Positions 36,220-48,684 of a DNA stretch of 64,000 nt are shown here, one piece after another. Every line of letters begins with the position of its first letter. Position 1 is the first letter of the stretch. Below the pieces are notes generated by a model that had not been told where the DNA came from, ran no database searches, and worked only from the letters and a program-made list of their open reading frames with translations. The translations under genes and the position numbers were made by a program. This stretch comes from Echinostoma caproni (taxonomy: Eukaryota; Platyhelminthes; Trematoda; Plagiorchiida; Echinostomatidae). The DNA lies in assembly GCA_900618425.1 (NCBI GenBank), contig UZAN01039652.1:51700-115699 (forward strand), in the 5' to 3' direction.

Positions 36220-39200
36220 TATCAGAAATCTCAACCAATAATTTTACTGGTAATTTTTGTACAATCAAAACAAAGACTGATCATATCAAATTCTTCTGTA
36301 GGCTCAGATGTTGGGCGTTTGAATCGCAAGTCAGTTACCTAACTGTTGCATTTTCAAAAATTGTGTAAGTGTCTGTGTTTGCCCATTTTCTTCCTGAAGA
36401 ATTTAGATCAAATTATCGATTCGACTGGACAATTGAATACAATGCCATCAATATTAATTTAAACAAAGACAAAAGATAAACATTTACTAATTATTTGTAT
36501 TCGATTGAAGATAGTTGAATATTGACTGTTCTTCATGGTTGTGCTCACTCCTAGAATAGGTTCATCTATGTTCTGATGACCATTTAACTTTTTTGGGCAG
36601 AACTTCAGTTCAATAGAGTTGATTTATATCAGATGGAGTTAGACATTGTTCAGTCTGAATAAGCATTCCATGCAATGACATTCTAGCCAATAGCTTTCAG
36701 CATGATGGGCCATCGGTAACCAATTAACCATTGTCTTATGAAATGCACCAGGACGGCGTCGGTCCGACAGAACCATCAATGCACGCGACGGGAGCATTTT
36801 TATTTGCATAACAGTATGAGACCAGTTAAAACATATTTTGCTCGATGCAGCACAATTCTACAAAACATGCTGTGCATCGAGTTTTTGAAGGCAGCCATCA
36901 AAAAATGACAGCCCCTCGCCATGCAGTCCATCTGCCTGAACAGAAACAGCGCTTTCTAAATGAACGGGAGACTTGTGAATGCATCACCGCAAACCACCAC
37001 CACTACCACTCGGGAGAGAGAGAGGGCGCACGATAGAAGTTCTACAGTAAGGAAGCAAGCAAACATACAAACACAGACTAACGCAAAGAAACACAGACGC
37101 ACACACTCACTTTATCCATTCCTCTCTAGCTCTCAGCTGTTCGTCATCCGACCTTCTCGCGGGCCACAAATGATACGATATAGTCATAGATATTTGCTCT
37201 GTGCGATTTGATGTAAAAACCTTCAAACAAAGCCGTAAATGACTCACAATGAAGAACTGACATGGCATGCTCAGTTACTCTCGGACCACGCGAGTAGTGC
37301 GTCTTACTCAAAAGACTTGTTCTTTTTTTCCTACTCGAAATGCGCCCTCGTTGTGCTACTCTCCTCATATGGACATATCCGGTCAAAATTTGACATACGA
37401 CAGTGAAACAGAATGCTCCGAATGCATTCGCGTATCTATACCTCCATGGGTCTACGTTGAGTCAAGAATAATGGTTTTATTTTTACTAACTGTATTTAGG
37501 CATATTTATGCAGAAACTAACATTCATTCTCAAAATATCTAGTTAGTTAATAAACATAAGCCAAAACCTGGGATTAACCGCGTGATTGTTACGACGCTTT
37601 CCATAACTTATAACACAGTGGAAAACCTACGCCTTAGACAAAATCTCCAGAAGACCATTGCACCACTGCCGAGTATTCTGGAAGTTCGTGCGTGGTTTTC
37701 AAAAATTGTCATGCAAACAGACCAAAATATGGTTAACCCATGGTTTATTGTGAGGGGTGACATGGGAACCGGGATACTGCTACTCAACTCGCAACTTGCC
37801 TGCACACACTAGTCTCAGTTTATTCAGATTATCGTACATGTATTGCGTTCTTGACCGGCCTTTTACTCATGCTGGAATGAGTCAGTCGTGCAGATGCATC
37901 AGCTTCATTGAGATTTTAATTACTAACATCTCTAATGAAACTCATATACGTTAACAACGTGTCACTCTGATGTGTTCCGGAGTGACCACATAATTCAATG
38001 CGGGTTTAGTAAGTTGTGAGCACAAAAATACAAAATCGAACATTTGATAGCATCTGTGAACTAAAAATAAAAGACTTTCACCGAGAGATAAAGGTTTATT
38101 ACCGACTGAGATAGTCAGCCTTTAATAGAAGGGTATCAGGTATTTTTGCACACCAAACAGTCGGATCCCCCACTCGCCCAAATTGAATTCTCGCTTTCGC
38201 TACTGCAGACGAAAGCAGTAGAATAAAATTACCGAGCATAAGCGTAGATTTCTTTGTAGCTTCAACCAAGCAGTGGTGTCAACTGCGTTAGCCTGGATGA
38301 CTCTAGAGTATTCTATTGCTATCTGCTTTGCAGTCAACGCGTAGATGCATACGTGGGAGTTGGAATCAGAGGCAGGCAGCGTGCACTAGCTTGGTTCAGT
38401 CTATACAGAAATCTACGTTAATTATCTGCAATTTTGAGCTGCTGATTGTGTCCAGAGTAATAACACTGAGGACTCAACTTAGACCGTTTATGAATCTGAA
38501 ATTTGCGGTGTTCAAGAATTCCCGATGCAACTGTATACTTTTGAGGTTAGGTTGCATTTTTACTTTGAATTAACAACTGCTTAAAAGACAGACATAATAT
38601 GGAACGATTATGACTGAGAATGCTGTTGTTGTTGGGTTATCTAAGCTGGAAATGTTACTTCCAAAGGTTTGGTAGCCAAACCAGGCAAAATCATCAGAAT
38701 GACTTCGATGAAGTCTAAATTTTTCTTAGCAAAGCCTTCAGACTGAAGAAGGCAACAACATCAATATTTATAAGTAAACCGATGAATAAGCGCTTATAAT
38801 GAGTTTCAAAAGAGCAGAACGTGAGCTTAATGCCGCTCGGTGGTGTCGTTGAGTGGATGAACGGAGGAATTTGCATAAAGCTGGAGTGGAAAAGATAACT
38901 GGTCACAATTAGCCAAGCTCCAGGAAAATTGACATAAGGTTCACATGAGGACTATTTCAGTGTTTTCGCCTCATTGTCATTCCTGAACAGGAGCCAACTC
39001 AGCAAAGTTCTGTACTGCATAGCTGCCGATTGAGTGATCAAATGAACTCGATCGTTCAAATTTTCTTCTAATGCCGCCGATCTCACGAGTATTCTTTTCA
39101 GATTATGAGAACGGTTCTCAGCAACCACAGATTGATTGTTTTACCAGTATTTTACTCTCCTCAACATTGTCTATGGTTTGTTGATTGTTAATTTTTGATG

Positions 39201-40190
39201 CTCATATTATGTTACAGACACAACAACTTACCAAGTAACCCGACCAATTATGGTGAGGTTTATTCATGTTCGGCCATTAACATGCAATTTGTTTACACCG
39301 CCGAAGACTTCTATCATGGATACTTGGTTGACTTTCAGCCTTAAGTGTACCACCGTTGCCCAAGGATCTCATTTGAATTACACAACAAACTTACCACAAA
39401 TGAGATCAGGTAATGTTTTATTTTACGAAATCTCTTTCTATTACTTGGTCCAGTTTAAAAATGGATAATAATGGTGTTGGAGTGAACCCTATTACGCAGG
39501 CATTCTGTCATATTATACCAGAAAATATTGACCAATTCTTTTGGGATAAACAGTTTTGGAACATAAACGTTTGTTTTCACATGGATTAAGGGAAAAATGC
39601 TCAAATATTTAATGTTTGTTACAGCTTAACGGATTGTGTCTGTTGTCCATCTGTCACCGAGGACATTTCTATCATCAGGTCACGGCGGCCGTGATCAAGC
39701 TTCACTTGAATTGTTTTTGCAAAACATCCAAGTTATTCTCTAGCCAGTGAGTCTGTTATCCTTAGTTATGTGACATTTCCTCTTGATTCCTTTTTTGGTT
39801 TCCTCGATAACAGCCGTTTCGTGTCTCGACTGTTAAAGTTGTCCGTTATCATATTGAAAATACTCTATTTGGAGTAATGCGGGAGTTTATAAGACATATA
39901 ATACACATTCAAAACTATTCCGATTTGTTCTGTACAGTTCACATATCCCAGGGGCTAGATACTGTTTCACTGATTTGAGTTTTATTTATTCGTAGTTCGT
40001 TCATATTCCGCAGGTGTATTATTATTATAACATCCATGAAAGAATCCAGAAAATCGTATGTGAGGTCTACTAGTGTGGTGTATCGATCATCATGTAAATT
40101 CGTCCATATAACTAATAAATATCAGGTTGATTTTCTGAATACAATATAACTCTCACTATATAAAAACATCATTGTGCCTGTTGTGTCCCA
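36220..40190. other. Non-coding stretch
   Basis: No exon chain was found. It includes short GA-rich and CA-rich runs near 37010-37110. Confidence 0.4.
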
Positions 40191-40193
40191 AAT

Positions 40194-40421
40194 TTAGTAG
40201 GCAAATGAGAACACAATGAATGAAGCAGTAAGTTTATTGTAAACAGCAAATATGTAGCCGGTACACAAACCGAAGAACAAGCAGGAACGACAAGTGTTTA
40301 GGAAGGAAGGCAGAGTCCGGCTCGCACGTTTCACCACATGCGAATGATGAGGATCTATTGGCATCTCTTTGAACATATTATTTGATTTGATTTCCTTCAA
40401 TAAAGTAACCGCTACTTCCAT
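40194..40421 (-). CDS. Possible small ORF, unidentified
   Basis: Minus strand: ATG in a good context (AACCATGG), 75 codons to TAA. The first half is charged, the second half hydrophobic (SCLFFGLCTGYIFAVY), as in a small tail-anchored protein. The start is next to a suspect single-N join at 40428 with duplicated flanks. May be chance. Confidence 0.25.
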   Translation of the reverse strand: MEVAVTLLKEIKSNNMFKEMPIDPHHSHVVKRASRTLPSFLNTCRSCLFFGLCTGYIFAVYNKLTASFIVFSFAY

Positions 40422-41352
40422 GGTTTTNCATGGTTTTCTAAGTGCATCTCGATGACGGGAAATCCCAGCAAACGATTATCAGCGCGACTCCATGTTTCGT
40501 CTGTGAGTGATTTGTGTCGACCGTCACACTGTTCTTTCTGAGTACGGGATCATGTAGAGCAGGCTAAGATTTCACGTGTAATTCATTCACTACCTGTTTA
40601 GAGAAAAGGAAGGGTCACATTTGAGAAAACAGGCTAACAGAATCGAGGAAAGTTATAGCATTGACATGGGATACTTCAAATAGAGAAAACGCTCAATCNC
40701 AATCGCAAAAACACCCATTTGTCTGTGAGGAGGTAGGGTACTCGGTTGGCGTTCACATTTAGGGTATGCGCTTAACTCGGTAATAACGGAAGTAGTTGAC
40801 ACACTGTCTTCCGGATCGGAGTAAAAAAATGTTGCATTCTTCCTAACCTCCGAAGTTCAGTTCCGGAATGATCTCTGTTTTCATAATCAGTTTTGATTTG
40901 AAACGGGCAAGGTTTGGTTGGCAAACTTCTGAGAAGCGACTCACAAATCCGTTTTCTGGTCACTCTTAGTGGGCTCACGTTTTAAATTTTCAAGAGTGGA
41001 ACGAATCTAGACTAACCCCTCCCCTTTTTTAATCTGATTAATCCTTCCAGTCTGATGAGTTCCCTGCGACCTTGTGGCACGATTATGTGAATCTTGACAC
41101 GGGCAAACATTGTGCATTTGCTCTGCTTTTTTGGTCTCTATAAAAGGAACTAACGCATTTTGTTTTGCACATATTCCGGTGTCAGGAATCGAATCAAGTG
41201 CCAGCGTTTTATATAAGGTTAGCACGTTTTCACTCATCAAATGAATGTTGTAGTTGCTAGTGCTAGTATTTATAATTACATTACCGAGAAGCTCATTTTA
41301 GTTTGCTGAACCAGATTGTTTCAGCGGCTTGTTTTGTTTCAAAAGCTTAAAT

Positions 41353-41680
41353 ATGGCCGAGGCGATCACCATTCGCTTACTAAGCCCTAACCTATGTGCC
41401 CAAAAACTACTGGTGCAGGCGCTCCAATTGCCTTAGCCGTGTATGAAAACCAAGACAGAACATGACGTGTCACTTGACCCAGATGGGGAAAGGTCACATC
41501 AACTAACACGTTAAATATTCTTACACACACATATATACACACATACCCACACCCACACACTTCCATTACTCTCCGCCTCTGATTAATGACCTTAAAATCG
41601 AGCCAATAACTATCATTATGTAAGAATTTTTCCACTATATGATATGTAAGAGCATGACTAGGAATATCCGAAAACAATTG
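41353..41680. repeat. Dispersed repeat family D, copy 2
   Basis: Aligned with 23608-23910 in the same orientation, including an AC-rich microsatellite (41521-41560) in the middle. A long minus-strand ORF crosses it but is broken in the other copy, so it is not taken as coding. Confidence 0.7.
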
Positions 41681-41689
41681 TTCGCTCAT

Positions 41690-44480
41690 CGACTTGTTTT
41701 GTTTCATGGTTGTAGTTTGTCGCAGTTTAACTGAAACTGCGCTCAAACGAAGAACAGATTACGTTTTACTGAGCAAGATTCTTTTTCATAATTATCAATA
41801 TTTAATTAAATATGTGAATGAATCATCCGTTTAAGCGACTTTACACATCGGGGAAAAGCTAACTGTTTATCTGAAAGCATGTCAAATGGACTAGTGATTT
41901 TATGGAAGCATTCTGTACTTCTCATGTACCAACTCATGCCTGTCGAGACCACGCATCCCCTAGGGAACGTTTCGTGAACCTGATAGTGAAATGGCCACTG
42001 ATGTTTCATGCCAACATCCAGAACGTATAATTCCCAGCCATTCATTCAAACCCAACTATCGATCAGTTTAAAGTCTTGAAATTCTCTGTGGAAAATAAAG
42101 TGTTCTCAATTAAATCTTTTTCTGTGACCTTAATCACCAGCAACAACAGCAAATGGGAGCCCGAATTGAACTTGTTCATCCAGAAGTTGTTGTTCTACCT
42201 TTTAGAGCTGCGCACGGAGGGTGTTTCGAAAAGGAATTGCATGAATTCATCACAACCAACACCATTCAATCAGATAAAACGTTGAGATTTGTTCATCCTG
42301 AAAGCAGTGACCTATGATACAGGACTTATTCAGAATCAGAACATTCACTTGGGTTAAGTCGTGTACACTGAATCACACCCAAACAAGCTAAGGTTTTCAA
42401 AATAGGAAATTGTTTTCCACATCTAAATCGCACTTTGATTAGGTGCACTATATCTATAAGAAATTTTTGAACTCCGGTTTCGGCTACCTCCTTGGCATAC
42501 ACCAACTCACACTCCACTCATTGTATATGGAACTAAACGACATCAAATGCCACTTTCTAGTTTACTAGCAACCTTTAACAGATGTGGACGAGCTCAAAAT
42601 TAACTGGCTCATAAGTATCAGTCTTCAAGTAGTTTGGTTTTTTTGACTGGTATTCATTTGCTTTTGGGTAAGAAAACTGTTTCCATCAGCTCTCGTTAAA
42701 AGTTAGCATCAACACATTACAACCAGATACTGTACCAGTTGAGTGACAAATGGTACAGTAGTCCTCCAATGTGACTATCGCGTAACCTGCCGGGATGCTT
42801 TTTAATGTTCAGATGCACACATATACACACAGATAGGTGCTTTATTTCGCAACAGCGCATGGGGTGAACCAAACGCAGGAGTTTGTGAGGGGGACTTTTA
42901 CAACTGTCAAAAGCAAGATAGCATATGAAATGACCTTCCTATTGCTTAACAACTGTTTCACCCCATCAAGATTGGAAGCTATTGTTGAAGGGATTGTTTT
43001 GGGTATGATGGTGCAAACCAAGTGCCAACTAGTGTGCGCAAACTCGACTATATATAGAATAATGTGTGAAGTGTTGGTTTTCACAAGAAGGCGAATGAAG
43101 ATCCCAAGGCATTTACAGTACTGTTAAAGTAATAATATTTTTTTCCGATACACTGTGAACAGAAAATAAGGTTATTGTCCTAGTAACCTGATTGATGAAG
43201 GAGTACCTTGCAAGGGAATCACTAATCTTAGCGGTTGATTGTTGGGTAGCATGAGCGGGTAGATTCTAGATAACCATATCACTAGCTATGACCGCGGGTG
43301 AAGTAGACCGTTGCATAGATCATAATACATTCGCATCTACCATAAATGCTTGATGAACGCAACTATGTAGCACTTGAAACCTATTTCAGAGGTCAGTATT
43401 TTGAGTTTCTGGCTGCCCTCTGTGATGTATGAGGAAACTCTTGGGAGTCAGTTCACTTGAGCCGTACATGGGAATCCTTCAAAGGATTTAGTGATTAAGC
43501 AATTAACTGGGAAAGATCAAAGAGGTTCTCGAATCTGTAAACTATCTCACTCTTGGAGAAGTTTTAAAAAGTTTAAAGTTTTTGAGTACTCTAGCAATAA
43601 ATATTTAAATGCCTACAACCGCATGCCCTGAAACATAGTTTTTCTGAAAAAAACGAACAGTCCCAATAGTGTTCCCGATTTGGCCATTAACATTGGTTCT
43701 GCGCAGTCGTATCTATTTTGAGAGCTGATGAAAATTCATAGTTGCTTTTGATCGGTCTTATTAACTTGAAGCATATAGCACAATTATAAAGATCATAAGA
43801 TGGAGTCTGTTTATGTGAACCGTTTAGTCAGAATGAATGGTCTGTGTGATACCATTTCCGTTATGGAATAGAGGTTACATGGTAAAGGCTTAACCGATGA
43901 CGACGTGCACCAATCAGAACCCATCCATAACTCAGTGAGTATTGAAGCAAGATTAATAAAAGTCAAATTTGCCCGATCATAATGAATTAAGAAATAAGTA
44001 CTGGCGTATTGAAACAGGTTTAGAACAATGAGGAAAATGTTCGGTTGAGTTCGATGAGGGCAATGTGCGAAATCTTCCAGGAATTCGGGAACTTATTTTT
44101 CGAGAATCAGAAAACCTATAGCAGTTCAACAGAAGAGGGCACAATCTCGCGGAATTTGAGTATACTTTTAGGAAAATTATTTTTCACAACAATGCCGCTT
44201 TAGAAGTCCAACTGATAACCCGTCCCGAGCTCGTCTTCTTTTCATTCAGCTTCAATGAAGTAAAGTGTCTCGATGTGATGCAGGGTTGACTCGACTTAAA
44301 TCAATTAGTTTTAATGACAGGGTGTTCTACAACTCTATCTCAAATATACATTACCAAATGATCTCATCAACTCCTCTGTTACTTTTAGAAACAAAGTTTT
44401 CATTTTATCTGCCCCTTTGCGAAATTGATATAATACTGCCAGTTATAGTATGGGATTAATATTATTTACAAAATTACAAA
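41690..44480. other. Mostly non-coding; two weak + strand exon candidates
   Basis: 42141-42313 (57 codons in phase 0 to TGA, starting with four Gln, acceptor ttaatcaccag) and 42837-43002 (phase 0 to 1, donor TTGG|GTATGA) have coding-like peptides, but no chain links them. Confidence 0.3.
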
Positions 44481-44484
44481 TTTT

Positions 44485-45326
44485 TCAGGGGTGTGTAGTT
44501 TCGCTGGTATAAATAATACAATATTCTTCTTTGTGAATTATCACAATAATTGACTGATGTTTGGCTTCTAAACAGATATCCACCTGTTCTAAATCGCTCC
44601 TTCGTTCAATCACAAATTGATGAACACTGCGAGTGATGTGGTGTGTACAAAACCGTGTTTGCGAAGAAATGTCTGTTGGATATATCGCATCAATTTGTTG
44701 GATGTATAAGGTGATCATACTACTGTTATCTGATTGGCTGATATAGTACGTTATCAATCATTTAAGTGCATGGGTCTTAATTTGCACTTTTTTATACTTA
44801 CTTTCATGCACACATCATTTACAAATATTTGAAACTTAATAAAATGATCTGTTCCGAATGCACTGGCATCAGTTGCAATAGGAGATGCAGTGATTCAGAC
44901 AATACAAAAGCGTGTCGCGACAATATTTGTGCTATCGGATAACATAGGATGAGGACACTTTTGAGAGGCGCATAAAGATCGCTATGATTCAAATTTTTCT
45001 CCCCTCTGTAATTCATCGTGATCTTCAGAAATGCGAGATATTCTGATGCATATAAGTGAGCGATCTGTAAATATTCCTCGATTGATCTCTCTGAATCACA
45101 CGGCTGTTGAACCTGTATTTGGTATACATGCTACTCTTACCTGGTCCATTCTACGGTGGATTAGCCCACAACCGATCTCTGAACGACGGTAAATAAAATA
45201 TTTCCATTTTACCAACTTTCTCAATATTTCTAGTTTCGGAATTTGCGGTAATAAACTCACGCTACAATTTAACATGAGTTCATTCAATACAAACCTTCCA
45301 GGGGATGGATCCGACATTTTATTGAA
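44485..45326 (-). CDS. Gene N: three-exon model, unidentified
   Basis: Minus-strand exons 45326-45141 (0 to 0), 45022-44823 (0 to 2) and 44722-44485 (2 to stop TGA). The first has a strong tract (ttctcttttttgag...gttaag) and ATG nine bases inside (45317), so it may be a trans-spliced 5' end; its donor CAG|GTAAGA is excellent. The second has a good tract (tctcgcatttctgaag) and a donor TTT|GTAAAT. The third could instead end at CAG|GTGGAT. The predicted protein is about 200 residues, no domain recognised, composition rather hydrophobic, so a chance chain is possible. Confidence 0.38.
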
Positions 45327-45455
45327 CTTAACAGTGAACTCAAAAAAGAGAAAAGTAAATTAAAAAACATAATAAACTGTAAACTATGTGATAACCTGAT
45401 TAGTGCTGTATTGCATTCAATTTTGAATTGAATACCTTGAAATTTATTTTGATAG

Positions 45456-45611
45456 AAAGAGGGTTTCAGTTGGACGATGATCTCACCAGAATTCTTAGTT
45501 ACACCAAACAAATTAGTTTTGATCTAGCAATGAATAAATCAGGACAAATAAAATGCATAGGAAATACTGACAGTAGTCTGTGGAAAAATAAGAATGCTCT
45601 AATCGATTGTC
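45456..45611 (+). CDS. Gene P exon 1 of the visible model
   Basis: Acceptor tttattttgatag and donor TGTC|GTAAGT, 51 codons, phase 1 to 1, with an acidic stretch (QLDDDLTRIL). This is the best-bounded exon of the model. Confidence 0.45.
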
Positions 45612-46880
45612 GTAAGTCGATGAATTGCTACTCGAGTACCTAATGCAGACAGCACCTTTTTATAGTTCGACAAGATGTCGTTCAGGTGGATAATAGTCTA
45701 TGTTATATAATTCAGTATGTGATGAAGAACGTTGTTTATGGTCTTACAGTAGTGATTGTTTCTGGAAACGAACAATCTGTTAATCTATCCCTGACAAACG
45801 ACTCACTAAAACCTAGCGGTTAACTAGAGTTATGAACTTTATAATCACAATGAATAACAATATGCATTTTTTACGCTGTTCTATCTCAATAATTACTGTT
45901 AAACTAGATTTCCCTATCCAGACCCAGGAAGAAGGCCTCAATCAACCACAGTGTCAGACAGCATATGGGAAATATGGTCACTTGTTTAAGGTTTCAAACA
46001 CCTATCCTACGGTGAGATGCTTTTGGAGTGCATCCAAAAGAAAAATGCCACCTTGTCGTTTCTGAAAGGGAAGATACAAGAATAAAATTCGATTTCATAA
46101 AACTATTAAATCAATTTGACAACAGAGCAATAAATAGAAAATATCTATTTCCGAAGATATCTCCATACTTTTATCTGTTAGCGAATGAATTTTAGGGAAT
46201 AACTACGGATTGGAAACTTTGAGAATTCAATAAACGAACCTTTGAAATTGTTTGCATCATTACCCTTGAATGAAAAGTTTAAATCGATGGAAGCATACTC
46301 CGGTATTCCTTCTAAAACATCAAATTATTTTCCCCCAATTATTGCTGAACCTAAATGCGAGTGTCAGACGAAACGGTCTTTAGTTTATTCAAACCAAGTG
46401 TGGGAGCTTACCAAGTATCCGAAATACAGGTTTCACCATCAAACCGCGGTGCTCTGTGTTGTTATTCTGTGCCATAACGATTGAATATATTATTTGAATA
46501 AAACGTATGAATCACATTGTTGAATACGCAGAGTATAGCCGACTACTGGAGTGTACCGGGCGCATCAAGTCAGCATTGATTTGGCTTCAGACAAATTCGC
46601 TACTGGAAAGACTAGTAGCAGTTTCTGCGAAAAACGACGGTATTTTGATGGTCCATTTACGACAGTAACAACAACTTTTGTCAGCTTCGATTCCAGCCGT
46701 GACCATCTACATAAACAAGCGATACAAAAAAGTCCAGTTAACAATGAGTATAGTCAAAACCGACTTGACTCATGTTTACTTTCCTTGGTTAGAAACAGTT
46801 TGAAACTAGGATCTGTGAAGCACAATAACAACGGAGATCTGGAATCTTCGTACACAGTGTTTAGTCACCTCTACTGGTGA
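45456..46880 (+). CDS. Gene P: multi-exon model, unidentified
   Basis: + strand exons: 45456-45611 (phase 1 to 1, donor GTC|GTAAGT), 45750-45818 (1 to 1, acceptor tatggtcttacag), 45922-45990 (0 to 0, acceptor tttccctatccag), 46224-46429 (0 to 2) and 46574-46880 (2 to TGA). Two AATAAA signals follow at 47152 and 47163. The phase does not match between the second and third exons, so one of them is wrong or an exon is missing. The peptides are charged and Ser/Asn/Lys-rich with no membrane segment. The weakest sites are the acceptors of the last two exons. Confidence 0.42.
46574..46880 (+). CDS. Gene P last exon
   Basis: Phase 2 in, 101 codons to TGA at 46878-46880. Ser/Thr/Asn-rich. AATAAA lies about 270 nt downstream. 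Confidence 0.42.
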
Positions 46881-47151
46881 TTATGTAAAGCTTCAGTTGG
46901 CAGATAGACTATAGCTATTGACCTTATTTCACTTCCGATTGAATCCTTCTAAAACACTGGAAGGTTTGCCAGGGCTTATATATTGGCATATTATCACTGA
47001 TAGTGAAACTACCTTAGACGAGGACATGATATGATTCACTTTATTTCATTTATTGTAAGCCATTCGTTCACTTCACCAGGATTCCTTAAATTGCTTCCAT
47101 GGTATTTGTTTCTAGAGGATTCCTTTTTGAGAAAAACGAATTGAACAGTAA

Positions 47152-47168
47152 AATAAATCTACAATAAA
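47152..47168 (+). terminator. Two AATAAA signals after gene P
   Basis: AATAAA at 47152-47157 and 47163-47168. Confidence 0.35.
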
Positions 47169-47169
47169 C

Positions 47170-48680
47170 AAATGAGGGACCCTGATAACGTGATATCAGA
47201 GAGTAGAAGCAGCAAAGTTCTTTTGTCAGTGCACGATCACGGATCATTATAAACATGTTTTCGTGAGAGAGACATGAAGATTTTGAGTTGCAATTTACTT
47301 CCAGAGTAGAAGTATACGAGCTCAACAGTTAGGTACCTGAGATTCATAATGTTGAATACTGCAGAGGTTCACAGTTGACATCAATCTCCGCTATCAGCTA
47401 TTACTGACAACTAGTATAATTAAGTGGGACTTTTACCTTAGGTGATTTCCAATTTGCGCCTATCCGCTAAATATATGTCTACTATGAGCTTTGTGATCCA
47501 TAACGCTACGCTCACTGGAAGGAAACAGCCCCTGGATTGGTTTCTCTTAAGGGGGGTATTCGAATTAAATTTCCTTGTGTCTCCTCTTTAGGCAATGATG
47601 CGCATAGTAATGGCTTGGAATATATGCACCTGAAGAACAGTTTCAAAACAGTCCGAAAAACAATGGTTCATTTAATTCAGAGGGGGATTTCTCACGACAA
47701 GTGAAAGGTGCCTGATGGGTGCTAAGCTGTTTCACTGGTTGTAGCAGTATAGATTAGAACCAAACTGGTGGATTTGGTAAACCAAAATAAATGAAAGTGA
47801 AAATCAATTTTCTCTTGAAGGATGATGCTCATTTAAAAGATAAAAGACCCGGACTACAATTTTGAAAAGTTGCATACGATTATGACCAATAGTTTCACTA
47901 TATGAAGTATTCAAGTAAGATTTGAGTGAATCCAATACTCCACGAAATGATTATTGCTGCTGATATTATTGCTTTTTGTGAAAGTGTTATTTTTCTTAAT
48001 GTCTGAGGAAAAGCAAAAGAATTTATTATTGAGGAAAGATTATATTTAGAACCAATGAAATGTTAATTATTCAATAAACTCAATGCTCTTAACGGGATTT
48101 TGCCCTTTCCAGGTTTCGAGTATTTTCAGAAGAGTGTCATATCTCTCGAAGGAGACAGCCTGGTAACTCTGAAATCCTTCGTCATAAATTACAAATAACC
48201 TTGAAAGTGGATGGGGGTATTAATATGAAAGAACTTGTTTTATACAACCATGACGCTCTTGCATTTCTCTCAGATGTTACCTCAATACTACAGTCCACTC
48301 AAATGGTTTTTTAAAATAAACTGATATTCAAGTATAAACCAATCTAATAAGATCGAGGAATTTTCAGAATTGTCACATTTGCTTTACGATTATTGCTCTA
48401 TAACCTATGCCGGTTCGTCACCGCGCTTTCGTCATCAGTGTGTGGTGCAAATATCTGTTCTGAGTTATCAACTTTGGACCATATTATCATTGTCCTAACG
48501 GATTTCTAATTGGTTTTGGTATCGCCTTACACAAAACCCCGAATAAAACCCGCCGCTCAGTGATGAAAGGCAGCTAAAATTTGTGCAAGATCAATCAATC
48601 AGGTAGTGTCTGGTTCGACCTGTTTGCAAATTGCTGACAGATTGCCGAAAATCATCTGACAATACTCTCGCATTTCTGCG
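47170..48680. other. Non-coding stretch
   Basis: No supported feature between gene P and gene O. Confidence 0.4.
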
Positions 48681-48684
48681 CTAG

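Noticed and set aside
41387..41746. Minus-strand 119-codon ORF
   Set aside because: It coincides with dispersed repeat D, whose other copy has this frame broken.
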